Assembly: GCA_030280995.1 (NCBI GenBank)
Contig: JASXTE010000017.1
Coordinates: 3,136,001 to 3,200,000 of the forward strand
DNA from: Hemileia vastatrix
Lineage: Eukaryota; Basidiomycota; Pucciniomycetes; Pucciniales; Zaghouaniaceae
Length of the DNA: 64,000 nucleotides
Direction of reading: 5' to 3'
Positions 12,323-22,215 of the stretch are shown here, piece after piece. Each line of letters opens with the position of its first letter. Within the stretch, counting starts at the first letter, position 1. The position numbers and the translations under genes are program-made. The notes under the pieces are model-generated. The model made no database searches. It saw only the letters and a list, made by a program, of their open reading frames with translations, and had not been told where the DNA came from.

Positions 12323-12777
12323 GGAGGCCTTATATAGGCAAAAGAGAGTCAAATTACAAAGTAAAAATCCTATATACAAGTGTATGAGAGGGAGAAAGAA
12401 AATTCCAGAAAAAAATATTACAAATATTAAGATTGTTCTATAAAAAATGTTTTAGAATATTGTATTTTAATGTATATGTGATAAGAATTTATTTATTCAA
12501 AAATTACTGTAAGTGTCATTTTTTAAATAAGTAATTTTCAATTTATTGTATATACTTGTTTTTATTTTAATATTAATTTTTTTTAATATAAATTTTTATT
12601 TCTCTTAACCTGTCATTGAGCACGGTGCTAGAAAATTAAAATAAAATATATGGGACAATTAATATTAATTTTAACTTTTTACTAAATTTACTTTTTTGTA
12701 ACTAGTTAATTTATTACAAGTATATTTAAAGTAACTATAATAAAATTAATAATAATTTATCAGAAATAGAAAGGCAT
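12323..12777 (-). mobile_element. Family-B LTR, minus strand, second part
   Basis: This continues the LTR broken at 2938: CCTTATATAGGC (the TATA region), then AT-rich sequence containing CTTAACCTGTCATTGAGCAC, the reverse complement of the matching part of the B LTRs near 12960 and 58810. It runs into the head-to-head junction at 12778 and lacks its final TGTCAG end. Confidence 0.75.
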
Positions 12778-12821
12778 GGCTTCATCCTAGGAAATAATTA
12801 AAATTTTACTGGGATGAAGCC
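12778..12821. repeat. Head-to-head junction of two inverted family-B LTRs
   Basis: GGCTTCATCC (12778-12787) and GGATGAAGCC (12812-12821) are arms of an inverted repeat around an AT-rich core that corresponds to the palindromic CAGTAAAATAATT segment near the LTR start. To the left the LTR reads minus, to the right plus. Both LTRs lack their first 25 or so bases. This looks like an orientation switch at a palindrome. Confidence 0.65.
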
Positions 12822-13568
12822 ACACCATATTATTTTTATTTTTATTAATTATAAAATATTTACATTAAATTTACTTATAATAAATTAACTAATTACAAAA
12901 AGGTAAAGTTAGTAAATAATAAAAATTAATATTAAAATGCCCCTTATATTTTTTTCTAACACCATGCTCAATGACAGGTTAAGAAAAATTAAAATTAAAA
13001 TTAAAATAAAGAAGAAATTTTTTTTTATTTAAATTGAGATAAAATTCAATATTCAAATAAAAACAAATACATATATATAATTCAAATTACTTATTTAGAA
13101 TTGAAATTTAAATTAATTTTTAAATAAACTAATTTACTTTTGTCATATACAGTAAATACACTTTTCTGACACCTTCTTTTTGGAACAGCCTTATTATTTG
13201 AAACTGTTTTTCTGGAAAATTCTTTTCTTCTCTCACACTACTGTATTTAGGATTTCTACTCCCTGCTTTGTCTCTCCTTTGCCTATATAAGGCCTCCCTT
13301 TCTGGTTGTTTTTGATCATCTTTTACTTACTTACTATTTTATTAAACCAATCTATTACAATCATATATTTTTTACTACTTATTGTTTTTAATATTTACAT
13401 ACAGTAATTCTAGATCATTAATTATAATAATTATAAAATTTTTGACCTCTTTTTAATTGAGTAAAGCAAATAAAAAAATACATACTTTAACTTTAAAAAC
13501 CCAAAATTCACCTATCACCACTGTTGGACCTGCGTTAAAATCTTCTAGACCAAAAGAACCCTTCAACA
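12788..13568 (+). repeat. 5' LTR of element B1, 5'-truncated
   Basis: It is collinear and ungapped with the 806-bp LTR at 58609-59414 from ACTGRRATGAAGCC onward, and ends CTTCAACA at 13568. The first roughly 45 bp are replaced by the inverted junction. A promoter-like GCCTATATAAGGCC lies near 13280. The bases TTTAGAATTGAAATTT near 13102 are closer to the partial LTR at 59415 than to the B1 3' LTR. Confidence 0.8.
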
Positions 13569-13707
13569 CTTGGGGACATTTCTGAATCTTCAACGGCGCA
13601 TCAATATCATGAAGCTGGCAACTGAGGGACCATCAACGACAAAGGTACCAGTAGGACAAATAGACAATGAAAACAACGAAAGTCATTGACCACGTGACTT
13701 ATTTTTT

Positions 13708-13730
13708 TGCTGCGACCGGGAATATATCCG
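13708..13730 (+). other. Antisense tRNA-like segment in leader B1
   Basis: TGCTGCGACC is followed by GGGAATATATCCG, 140 nt inside the LTR. In element E the same place reads as the complement of an intact tRNA T-arm (GGGAATCGAACC). The B1 copy has lost the GTTCGA core. Confidence 0.5.
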
Positions 13731-14004
13731 TGCTCCAAAATTTAGTTAATATATTGACAATTGTCATATATAATCCTGGTAATTATATTGATTACTAGTT
13801 GTGGGTCATTTTGCACATTTCATTGTCCACGTATATCTTTTTTACTCAGCACTCTGTAAGTGGCATTAACTTGCTCATTTTACAGGGGGAGGTTCCTGGT
13901 AAATAAATTTTTTTTTTCTACTAGTTGACCAAAATAAAACTATATTGTTCTTGCTCCTAGAAGTAATATTAAAATTTAAATTAATTATTATATTTTTTTA
14001 AAAA

Positions 14005-14430
14005 TTATTTCAGTTTACCTCTGTCATGATAATTAAAAAATTATTATTGTTTTGGTTGACAAATTATCCTGACAGTAAATTTTTAATATTTAAAATTAAT
14101 TGAATTAATAATATTAAAATTATTTCAGTTGACAATAAGTCCTGATAATTAAATTATTTTAGTTGACATTTAGTCCTGGTAATTAAAATAATTTTCAATT
14201 GACATTAAGTCCTGGTAATTAAAATCTTCAGTTGACTTCTAGTCCTGATAATTATCAAAATATTACTAATTAATAAATTATTTTTTTACTTCAGTTGATT
14301 TATTTTAAATCCTGGTTATAAAATTACCTTAAAATTAATAAAATTGTGATTATTAATTCAGTTGACTTTTTGTCCTGATAAACATTATAATTTAATTATT
14401 CAAGTTGATTAAAAGTACTGATAATTATTT
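14005..14430 (+). repeat. Leader minisatellite, CAGTTGAC...AGTCCTGRTAATTA units
   Basis: At least seven imperfect units of about 40-60 bp share TTCAGTTGACAWTNAGTCCT and GATAATTAAA. The same array sits in the leaders of B2 (60330-60755) and E (39050-39422). It lies just upstream of ORF1 and may be structural in the genomic RNA. Confidence 0.7.
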
Positions 14431-14530
14431 ATAGAATAACTTTTTTTCCTTATTTTTCTTTAAATAAAGTAAAAATAATAACTTGTAAAATTTAAATATT
14501 TCCTTCTCTCAATTCAGTTTAATTACAACT

Positions 14531-14815
14531 ATGACTGATCAAGGTGCTTCTGCTGGCTGTGAAGAGGAACTTAATTTAATTGATTATGATGAAACTTCTT
14601 CTGAAATCTCTCCTTTGACTAAAAAGCTAGCTCAAATTAATCAATTACTGGACCAATCAGGATTTAGAAATGCAGGAGATGGAAATATTAGTGTAGACAA
14701 CTGCGCAAGATCAAAATCCTTCTATCAAAACCCTAGAAGAGCTTATAAAAGGCTTCAAAATAAAAATGATGCCCTTGAATAAGCAAATGAAAAATCTCTC
14801 CACTCACATCAAGTA
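14531..14815 (+). pseudogene. Element B1 ORF1, 5' part
   Basis: The start MTDQGASAGCEEELNLIDYD matches the acidic first exon of ORF1 in E and B2. The intron donor after DETSS, GTAAGT in B2 and E, is GAAATC here, so splicing is probably lost. The exon-2 portion then follows in both frames until element D interrupts it at 14815, inside the coiled coil (after LSTHIK). The 3' half resumes at 52830. It is inactive because of the 38-kb insertion. Confidence 0.75.
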
Positions 14816-16314
14816 TGTCAGTCTAAGATCAAATAAATGGACGTGAACTAGCTTGAAAAGTCTTTGTCTAGAAGATTTAAATGGTCCTATAGGAATACTG
14901 TAGTATAAATCCAAAAAATAGTAAAATATAATTTCACAATAAAGGTTTCAGTAATATAATTCTCACTATTCTTATATGTGGCTTACAATCTTTTTAGTTG
15001 GTAGAAAAATCGATTTTAATAATTCAGATACTATTCAAAAGTCTTATAAAAGTAATAATTGATATGTATTGTAATTTATTTGGTTATATTGGTTAAAATG
15101 TAATGATAAAGAATGTAGAAACAAGACCCAAAAACCTCCTCCTTTTATACATACTGAGTCCCCCAATAAATCCCTTGATGTACCATCCAATACACAGTAA
15201 ATGACGCCTCAAAAAAACTAATAGTCCTTCCCATCAACATCCCTGGTGACCCATGACACAATTAGACAAAAACCAACCGTCAAAACCCTGTAATAATAAG
15301 GGAAATCCATCAAAATTAAAGAAAAAGACAAAAAGAGAGTATAAGCGTATAAAACAATAATATAAAAGACTAAAGGAGACTTTTTAAGGTTAATAATAGC
15401 TTAATAATAAGGGGAATCTACTGTAGAAATGGTGGGGCTAATCCTGACATTATACTACGTGAAATTCCCATCCAAAAATAACCAATATTGACTGAGAAAT
15501 CACCCAAAAACTTAAAAAAGAGCGTGAGATGTGGGGTAACTACATGCAGTCCTTGGCAGGCACTTTCACGGGTAAATCCTTAACTAAAATTAGGCGAATT
15601 TAAGCATGGTGATGAAATAAGATGCCAAGAGTAAGGTTATTAATGAAATTAGTGCATATAAACAAGGTCAATGCACTATTAATTAAGCTAGGACACTAAA
15701 GAAGCGCCTGTCGCCTATTTTAGTGTGTTTCCCCACAGTGGGCGTAGAATGTGGGGTAATTATAGTGTGAAAATACTACTTTGCTAAAAATGAAGCTATT
15801 CACATGGGAAAAAGCAGGCTGTATGTGGCCAGTACACAGAAGCCATTTCTGGCATAAAAAACACCAAATTTGAAAAGTGTTATTTTTATGCATTTAAATA
15901 GTCAAATCAATAGTCCTAAATGAGCCAAATTGATCTGTCAAAGCACAATTATGATATTCTCAATTTTATAGCGCATATAGTCAACTTTTAAGTGAAATAA
16001 AGCACATTTCTTGTTTTTTGCGTAAAACAATGAATATAACAGCTTTAAGTGTACTTAAAAATTATTTAGCCTTATACTTAAGGTTCTTAAGATTACCCTA
16101 ACATATTCCAACTTAATATTAAGTACATAAGACCAATAAAAGGTGGAAATATGCGTGTATATAAGGTGTTATAATGGCATTTTTCGTGTATTATCATAAT
16201 TTTACTTATGTATACTGTTTGTGTATTCTCATTTATTGTTCCCATGTATAGTTCATGTGTTTAACATAACTTATAAGCACTTTTTACTCAGTCCTGGGTA
16301 TATACAGGCTGACA
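14816..16314 (-). repeat. 3' LTR of element D
   Basis: It is 1,499 bp long, TGTCAGTCTAAGATC...ACAGGCTGACA on the plus strand, matching 51326-52824. It contains TATA-like and poorly conserved AT-rich blocks and no credible ORF. Confidence 0.93.
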
Positions 16315-16325
16315 ATCGCCCACCC
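16315..16325 (-). promoter_or_regulatory. Polypurine tract of element D
   Basis: GGGTGGGCGAT on the minus strand abuts the 3' LTR. It is purine-rich but unlike the AGAGTGAGGGAG of A, C and E. Confidence 0.55.
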
Positions 16326-16502
16326 AAAAAAAACAATAAAAAAAAGATAAGTTATACATTTTATTTATTTATTTGTAATTTTCAGGTATTCAGATTAATT
16401 CTGTAGCATGAAAGATTATAATTTAAAGAAATAAAACATAATAGAATATTAAGAGTACTGGTTTTTAACCCCTAAGCTGTTTGAACAGAAATTTATTTCT
16501 GT

Positions 16503-19500
16503 TTAAATTTTTTTAAGAAGGGTGGATATATTAGAAATATCTTTTTCAGGTATCCATTTATCAAATTCATTTGATTTCCCTTTAAATCTTAGTAAATACT
16601 CAGTTCCTTTTTCTTTAGTAAGGATTCTTTTCTTGAGTATTTTTTCAATATCTGCTTTTTCCACAATTTCTTCAGGTTGCTTTTTAGGCCTTCCCCTTCT
16701 TTTTGGAAACAAGTCAGGATCATTTGCATGGTAAGGTTTCAATAATGAGATAGGGAAAACTGGATGTTTCCTATCATATGAAGCATATAATATGACTTCC
16801 ACCGCATTATTACCAACCATTTTACTTACTACAAAAGGTCCTATAAAGGGATCCTTTAATTTAACATTACATTGTAAGTTAAAATGTAGTGTTGATATTA
16901 GGACTTCATCTCCCTTTTTGAATTCAAATTCTTTATGAGATTTGTCCCACCTTTTCTTTTCATATTCAAATGCTTTTTGGATGAATTCTTCTGCATACTT
17001 TTTACAAATTTGTTGCATATGAATAAAGGATTTAGTACCAGGGTGTATATCCAACCTTGTTAACTTATTTAAATGATTTACTGGGGTATTTGGTACGTAT
17101 CCCAGCCAGAGTTCAAATGGTTTCTTCTCTGTTACAGAATGAGTTGTGCTGTTATAAGCAAATTCAAGGCCAGGAACTAATGTTACCCAGTAATGTGTGA
17201 ATTTCTCATTGTCTTTGTATTCTAATCCAAAGGCACAATATCTTCTGATCATGTCTTCTAGAGTTTGTATCATTCTCTCAGCCAGCCCATCAGTTTGTGG
17301 ATGGTGTGCTGTAGACAATTTAAATTGACAACCTGATACTTCCATAAAAGATGTCCAGAACTCTGAAATAAATTTAGGGTCTCTGTCAGAGATTATGACT
17401 TTGGTGAACCCAGCAGTATTCATCATCTGAGTCCACCATAGTAATGCCAAGTCTTTTGCAGATACCTCTTTATGGGTAGGGATAAATTTAGAGATTTTTG
17501 TTAATCTATCCACTATTACCCAGCAAGAATTGAAACTTTCTTTTCCTGCTAATGGCAAGCCAGTTACAAAATCTATGTTTATAATTTCCCATGGAGCTTT
17601 TGGCTGCTCTATTTGTTGTAACAACCCAGCTCTCTTCCCAGTTAATCTTTTAAATTTCTGAAAAGAGTCACATGTTTCAATGTATTTTTGTACATCTTCT
17701 TTCATGTTAATCCACCAAGATGTATTTTTAACTCTGGTTAATGTTTTGTTAAAGTCAAAATGACCAGCTAAGATGTCATCATGACAAGTACTCAACATTA
17801 ACTCTTTCATAGAAGGTGGTATTACTATAACATTACTTAACTTTTTCCTGTAATATATATATCCATCCTCAATTGATAGTTTACCTTTTTCCAACGCATT
17901 TTATACTTTGAAGGCAAGGTTTTAATTAATGCACTCATGGAGGCATTTGTTGGATCATTAAGAATGGTAGATAGTTTAGACAAATCTTTATCAGATGAAT
18001 AATTTTCTAATATAGCTTGCATAAATTCTTCTTCTAAATCCACTATATAAATCCCAAATATATGTATAACCTCATTTTCAGGTACATAAGCTGGGTTGTC
18101 AGCATTATTTGGCAAAGGACTTCTGGATAATAAATCCACATTAGAATGCAATTTTCCTGCTCTGTGAGTGATTGTCATTCTTCCTTTGTACTCTTGTACA
18201 GCTAGTTGCCATCTAAACATGTGCCTATTAGGTGTCTTCATGTTTAGTAATGATGTTACTGCCCTTCAATCTGTTATAAGTTCAAACTTCTGGTCTTCCA
18301 GATAGTAATGAAGTTTCTCTAAAGCCCACACCACGGCTAAACATTCTATCTGTGTGGCACCATACCTTAACTCTGTTTTTCTTAAGGTTCTGGATATATA
18401 ACAGATAACTACTTCAGATAATTTTCCATTTATTATCTGTTTCTGCTGTAAAGCAGCACCTAAACCTATGAAGCTTGCATCAGTGTACAAGATAAAAGGA
18501 AGGGTGAAATCTGGCAGTCCCAATATTGGAGCTGTCATTAAACATTCCTTTAATTTATTAAAGGCGTGTTGTCTTTCATTATTCCAAATGAAAGCCTCAT
18601 TCTTTCTGATTAATGTTGTTGAAGGAGCTGCGATGGATTGGTAATTTTTAATATATTTTCTATAATATCCACACATACCCAAAAAACTTTGAATTTCTTT
18701 TACATTTTTAGGTATACCAATGTTTTTAATTGCTGCCACCTTATTCTGGTCAACACAAATTTGTAATCCAGATACAACATGTCCAAGTACTTTCAAGGAT
18801 TGAAATCAAAATTTACATTTCTTTAATGCAATTGTCATATTAATTTCATTCATTCTTTGAAAGAATCTTTTCAGGTGATTTAAATGTTCATCATATGTTT
18901 TTGAAAACACTATGATGTCATCAATATAGACCAATAGCCATCCTTAAACCATTTCCTGATGAAAAACACTATCCATCAATTTTTGGAAGACTGAAGGCAC
19001 ATTCTTTGGGCCAAATGGCATTCTCACATACTTATATATACCCATATGTGTGGTTATTAATAAGTAATTTTGAGAATTTCTTTCCACAGGAATCTGGTGG
19101 TAACCTTTGTTTCCATCCAGGCAGGAAATATATTTTGCTCCTTGTAAAGTAGCATGGATAGAAGCTATCCTTGGTAGAGGGTAAATATCATCTACTGTGT
19201 ATGTATTTAGAGCTCTATAATCACTGCATAATCTTGCCTTATCTTTTTCATAAGAGATCAATACTGGTGAAATGACACAATACTTAGGTGTTGTGTCCAT
19301 TTTTCAACAATAACCATTTCCAAAAACATTTTTATATTGTCTTCAATATCTTTCCTTTTTGCAGGAGATGCTGGGTAAGGTTTCTTTTTTAGGCTGCCAG
19401 GAATATTATCCGAATCACAGCTTAGAGAGATTTTCATCTCATGGTCTTTGACCAATCATAGTTCATTTGAACCATGAGCAAATGCCATAGGATATGATTT

Positions 19501-19692
19501 AATCAATCTCAAAATATTTTCTTCTTCAATTTTAGAGAGTTGAGGACTGAAACAGGACTTTTGGATTTCATTTTCCAATTCAACCACTTCATTGGTGGTT
19601 CTTCCACCTTGTAGTTGTTCTTCTCTAGGAGAAATGGCATACAATGAATTTTCAGAACATATTTTTAATTTTCTCTTACCATTCACACCTAT
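16503..19692 (-). pseudogene. Element D pol: RT, RNase H, integrase, chromodomain
   Basis: Read from 19692 down: end of protease region, RT (CVISPVLISYEKDKARL near 19270, YIDD near 18930), RNase H (LYTDASF near 18480), integrase HHCC (CHDDILAGH near 17780) and DDE residues, GPY/F-like region, and a chromodomain (KILKKRILTKEKGTEYLLRF) ending at 16503. Integrase onward (17894-16503) is one open frame of 463 codons. Upstream there are stops or shifts near 17860, 18245, 18800, 18942, 19290 and 19455, and element C interrupts at 19692. In the partly open RNase H/integrase portion the catalytic residues are still visible. It is inactive as a whole. Confidence 0.88.
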
Positions 19693-20833
19693 TGTCAGCC
19701 AGGCTATTCCAGGAGTCCAGTAAATGATATATAAATTATAAAACCTTAAAGAGTGGGTAAAACTTGTATTTAATGAATATAACTTAATATTTTATTACTT
19801 AATGAAATTATATAAGAATTTTATTATATACAAATGTTACATTAAATTTATTGGTTATATATATTTTTATATACAATTAAATTGAGCATAATATAATATA
19901 TTCTACAAATAATGGCGCATTTTTATATATTTAATAATTATAAATTTATATTTAATTAATTAAAAAACATATATTATAATTACAAGTGTAAATTTGATTT
20001 ATAATATATTTAAATTAATTACTTAAATTTATATATTAACTAATACCTCTCATATGACACTAAACAATTATTAAGGACGCTTCTTTTGACCCTTAATTGT
20101 GTTAGAAAAAACAAATAAATTAATTTGAACTAAATTGAGATTAATTGATTGTTTTGTTGCGTCAAATTATTTTTTGTTTCACTTAAAATGTCCTCTAATC
20201 AGGATGTACCATCTGTTGGGGATTATATTTCTCATAGTTCCTATGTTTCCACTCTTGTTTAGTTATTTACTATTGTCACTTACTGATTTGGGGATTAATG
20301 GCGGGGAAATTGGATTCTTAATTGGGCTTTTAATTAATTGTTTCATGTTTTTCTCTATATTGTTATGTTTCATTTACTCTTTTTGATATATTTGTTTTAT
20401 TCCTTTCTAATCATTGTATTTACTGATATAGTAGCGCTTCAGAGGACCCATTGCATATAAAAGGGCCTTGGATAATCCCCTGTAGCCTTATCACTTATTA
20501 TACACTCAACAATTTAAATACAATTTTTATATTACGTTTATATTCTTTTTATTAGTAATAAAATTCTAATTAAAATTTTATATAACAATTTAAAGGTTGC
20601 TTTAAGTCTGATAGTAATTATTTTGGTTGCCGCGCAGAACTCTTACTTATATAATATTGATATTAATAAAACCAAGTTGTTGTCACCTCCCAGCTCACTT
20701 ATCGTTGTTTTTCTCTCAATAAATTAAATAATTTTATTAAATTTTATTTTTTTATTACCCATACTCCTTTCCTCCTTCTCCTCCTCTCATTCCTTCTTCT
20801 ATTTTTCTCCTTCTTCTAGACGACCGGCCGACA
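19693..20833 (+). repeat. 5' LTR of element C
   Basis: It runs TGTCAGCCAGGCTATTCC...CCGGCCGACA. Differences from the 3' LTR were seen near 19796 (T/A), 20057 (C/A) and 20455 (A/C, just before the TATA box). An 83-codon hydrophobic ORF at 20135-20386 is present in both LTRs and probably fortuitous. Confidence 0.96.
20456..20463 (+). promoter_or_regulatory. TATA box of element C
   Basis: TATAAAAG lies in GCATATAAAAGGGCC inside the 5' LTR, about 375 bp from the LTR end. It is matched at 28499-28506 in the 3' LTR and by similar boxes in the A, B and E LTRs. The transcript would start a few tens of bases downstream. Confidence 0.6.
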
Positions 20834-20853
20834 ACTGAGGGCCTTCCCAAACG
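20834..20853 (+). promoter_or_regulatory. Primer-binding region of element C
   Basis: ACTGAGGGCCTTCCC follows the LTR directly. The homologous positions read ACTGGGAGCC (A), ATGGGAGGCC (E), CTTGGGGACC (B2) and ATTGGGGGCG (D). The primer is not identified. Confidence 0.45.
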
Positions 20854-21533
20854 ACGACAACGATCGAAGCCTGGCGACGAACGACAAAACGCACGGACCA
20901 CCTAGCAAAACGAAACTTTTGCCGCGACTGTGTTTCGAACTTGGGTTCGACATATTAGGTTTATATAATATTAATTTTTATATTATTTTGAAGTGATTTT
21001 TCGATCACTATAGTAAGTTCACCTTTGCGCCTCTCACTCATATTACTATATTTTTATTGCAATAACAGTGATTGTGGCTTAATTGCTGATTCACTGAGTG
21101 TAAGTGTTCAATTTTTAAAAAAATTTTTTTTTTCCTAGTTGACCATTATAGAGTGTTAAATCCTCTTAGTCCTAGAAGAATTGACATTATTATTAATACA
21201 AATTGAATTATTAATTTAATTTTTTTTTATTATTAATTATTGTTAATTTTTGGTTGACTTAAAAGTACATTGTGCTTAGTCCCAATATATTGCCATATTT
21301 AATATTGGTAATTAATTGGTTGAATTAACTAACTTGTTATTCCCAATTTAAACTTGCAATCCATTTCTTTTTAAAAAATTAATTTTTTAATTATTACTTT
21401 ATATTGAAAGTTAATTTTTCTATAATTTAATTAATTAAAAAATTTTTTTTTTATATTATTTGGAGCAAATTATTGACTAACTTTGATTATTTTTTTATAA
21501 AGTACAAAGTAAAATATTAATCTTCCCACTAGT
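20854..21533 (+). other. Element C leader (5' UTR)
   Basis: It is GC-rich for about 100 nt, then AT-rich up to the ORF1 ATG. The tRNA-like segment lies at 20920-20950. No ORF is credible here. Confidence 0.7.
20920..20950 (+). other. Antisense tRNA-like segment in leader C
   Basis: TGCCGCGACTG is followed by TGTTTCGAACTTGGGTTCGA, 87 nt inside the LTR. It contains two TTCGA cores, like a T-arm read in both orientations. It is homologous in position to 10962-10985 in A. Confidence 0.45.
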
Positions 21534-22215
21534 ATGTCCAACAATTTGACAGAAAAAATGGATAACATGCAAGTGGATGAGATAGAAATTGACTATGATG
21601 CTGACACTGTAAGTTCTTCTAAAGTTGGTCATAAAAAATCTTATGCTAACACAAAGAATTCTCATACTGCAGGATGTGGAAATGACAGGAAATGCAAACA
21701 AACCAAACCCCCTTCCCCCAGTACCACAGAAGGAAGTAAAGCCTCTAGTGCCTCAAGAAGGTCTTCCAAAAGGCTTCAAAATAAAAAAGCTTCCTCTGCC
21801 ACAACAAATCAGCAACCTCACCAGTCATATAAAAGAGTTGAAGACAGAAAATATGACATACAAAGCAAAGGTAGACACATTGTGGGATCAGGTCCAAGAA
21901 CTCAGGAACCAGATTCAGGCCCAGGCCCCTCCTCAATTGCCTCCCAATCAGCTTCAATTTCAGGCTCAACCTTCACAGCCACCCAGCTCAACCATCCAAA
22001 ATCCAAATACTATGGAAGTAGAGCAATGGAAATGGGATTATCTAATGAGTCACTACCAACAGAATGTGCAACACCCTCCTCATCATCAGCCTGGCCCATC
22101 CAGAACACCCAATTTCCATCCACCTCCTCATCCCTACCAACAAAGCAGGAGAAAGAAGGCCCAAGCACAATCCCAAACCCAGTCCCAGGGGAAGTTTCCT
22201 CCTCTGCCATGGTAA
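21534..22215 (+). CDS. Element C ORF1: spliced coiled-coil, Pro/Gln-rich accessory protein
   Basis: Exon 1 is 21534-21608 (25 codons, ending DYDADT) and exon 2 is 21673-22215 (180 codons plus stop), 205 residues in all. The 64-nt intron has a perfect GTAAGT donor, a TGCTAAC branch site and a CTGCAG acceptor. Because 64 is not a multiple of 3, splicing moves translation into the other frame. Exon 2 begins DVEMTG; then come LPKGFKIKKLPLPQQ, a coiled coil (ISNLTSHIKELKTENMTYK onward), a Pro/Gln-rich segment, WKWDY, HPYQQ, a basic RRKK patch, and PPLPW before the stop. The function is unknown. E has the same layout with a 58-nt intron, so frame switching is conserved. If unspliced, the start codon reads straight into Gag-Pol in this copy. 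Confidence 0.65.

Larger units (their letters stand above)
2934..12327 (-). mobile_element. Element A: full-length Ty3/gypsy chromovirus with TSD
   Basis: Two 1,249-bp LTRs (2939-4187 and 11074-12322) flank an internal region read on the minus strand, and the whole is bracketed by identical GGAGG duplications (2934-2938, 12323-12327). On the minus strand the LTRs start TGTCAG and end CCGACA. The order on the minus strand is 5' LTR, leader, ORF1, Gag-Pol, polypurine tract, 3' LTR. A belongs to the same family as element C, with highly similar proteins, but its LTRs have diverged in sequence and length. The two LTRs differ from each other at scattered positions and the coding region is broken, so it is an old insertion. 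It landed next to the TATA-like CCTTATATAGGC of the older family-B LTR. Confidence 0.93.
13569..14530 (+). other. Element B1 leader (5' UTR)
   Basis: It starts CTTGGGGACATTTCTG, the primer-binding region directly after the LTR. The first 200 bases are GC-richer with many CG dinucleotides; the rest is AT-rich and repeats CAGTTGACATTAAGTCCTG-type units. No gene is seen. Confidence 0.7.

Noticed and set aside
13856..13885. Leader intron GTAAGT...TTTTACAG in family B, and a similar pair at 21110-21138 in C
   Set aside because: Both are about 30 nt, too short for a spliceosomal intron.
14816..16314. Possible separate solo LTR at 14816 unrelated to that at 51326
   Set aside because: The AAGTA duplications and the exact continuation of B1 ORF1 after 52829 show that the two are the LTRs of a single inserted element.
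20135..20386. 83-codon hydrophobic ORF in both element C LTRs, with a faintly similar frame in the A LTRs
   Set aside because: It lies upstream of the LTR TATA box and is AT-rich; similarity is explained by LTR homology. No coding evidence.
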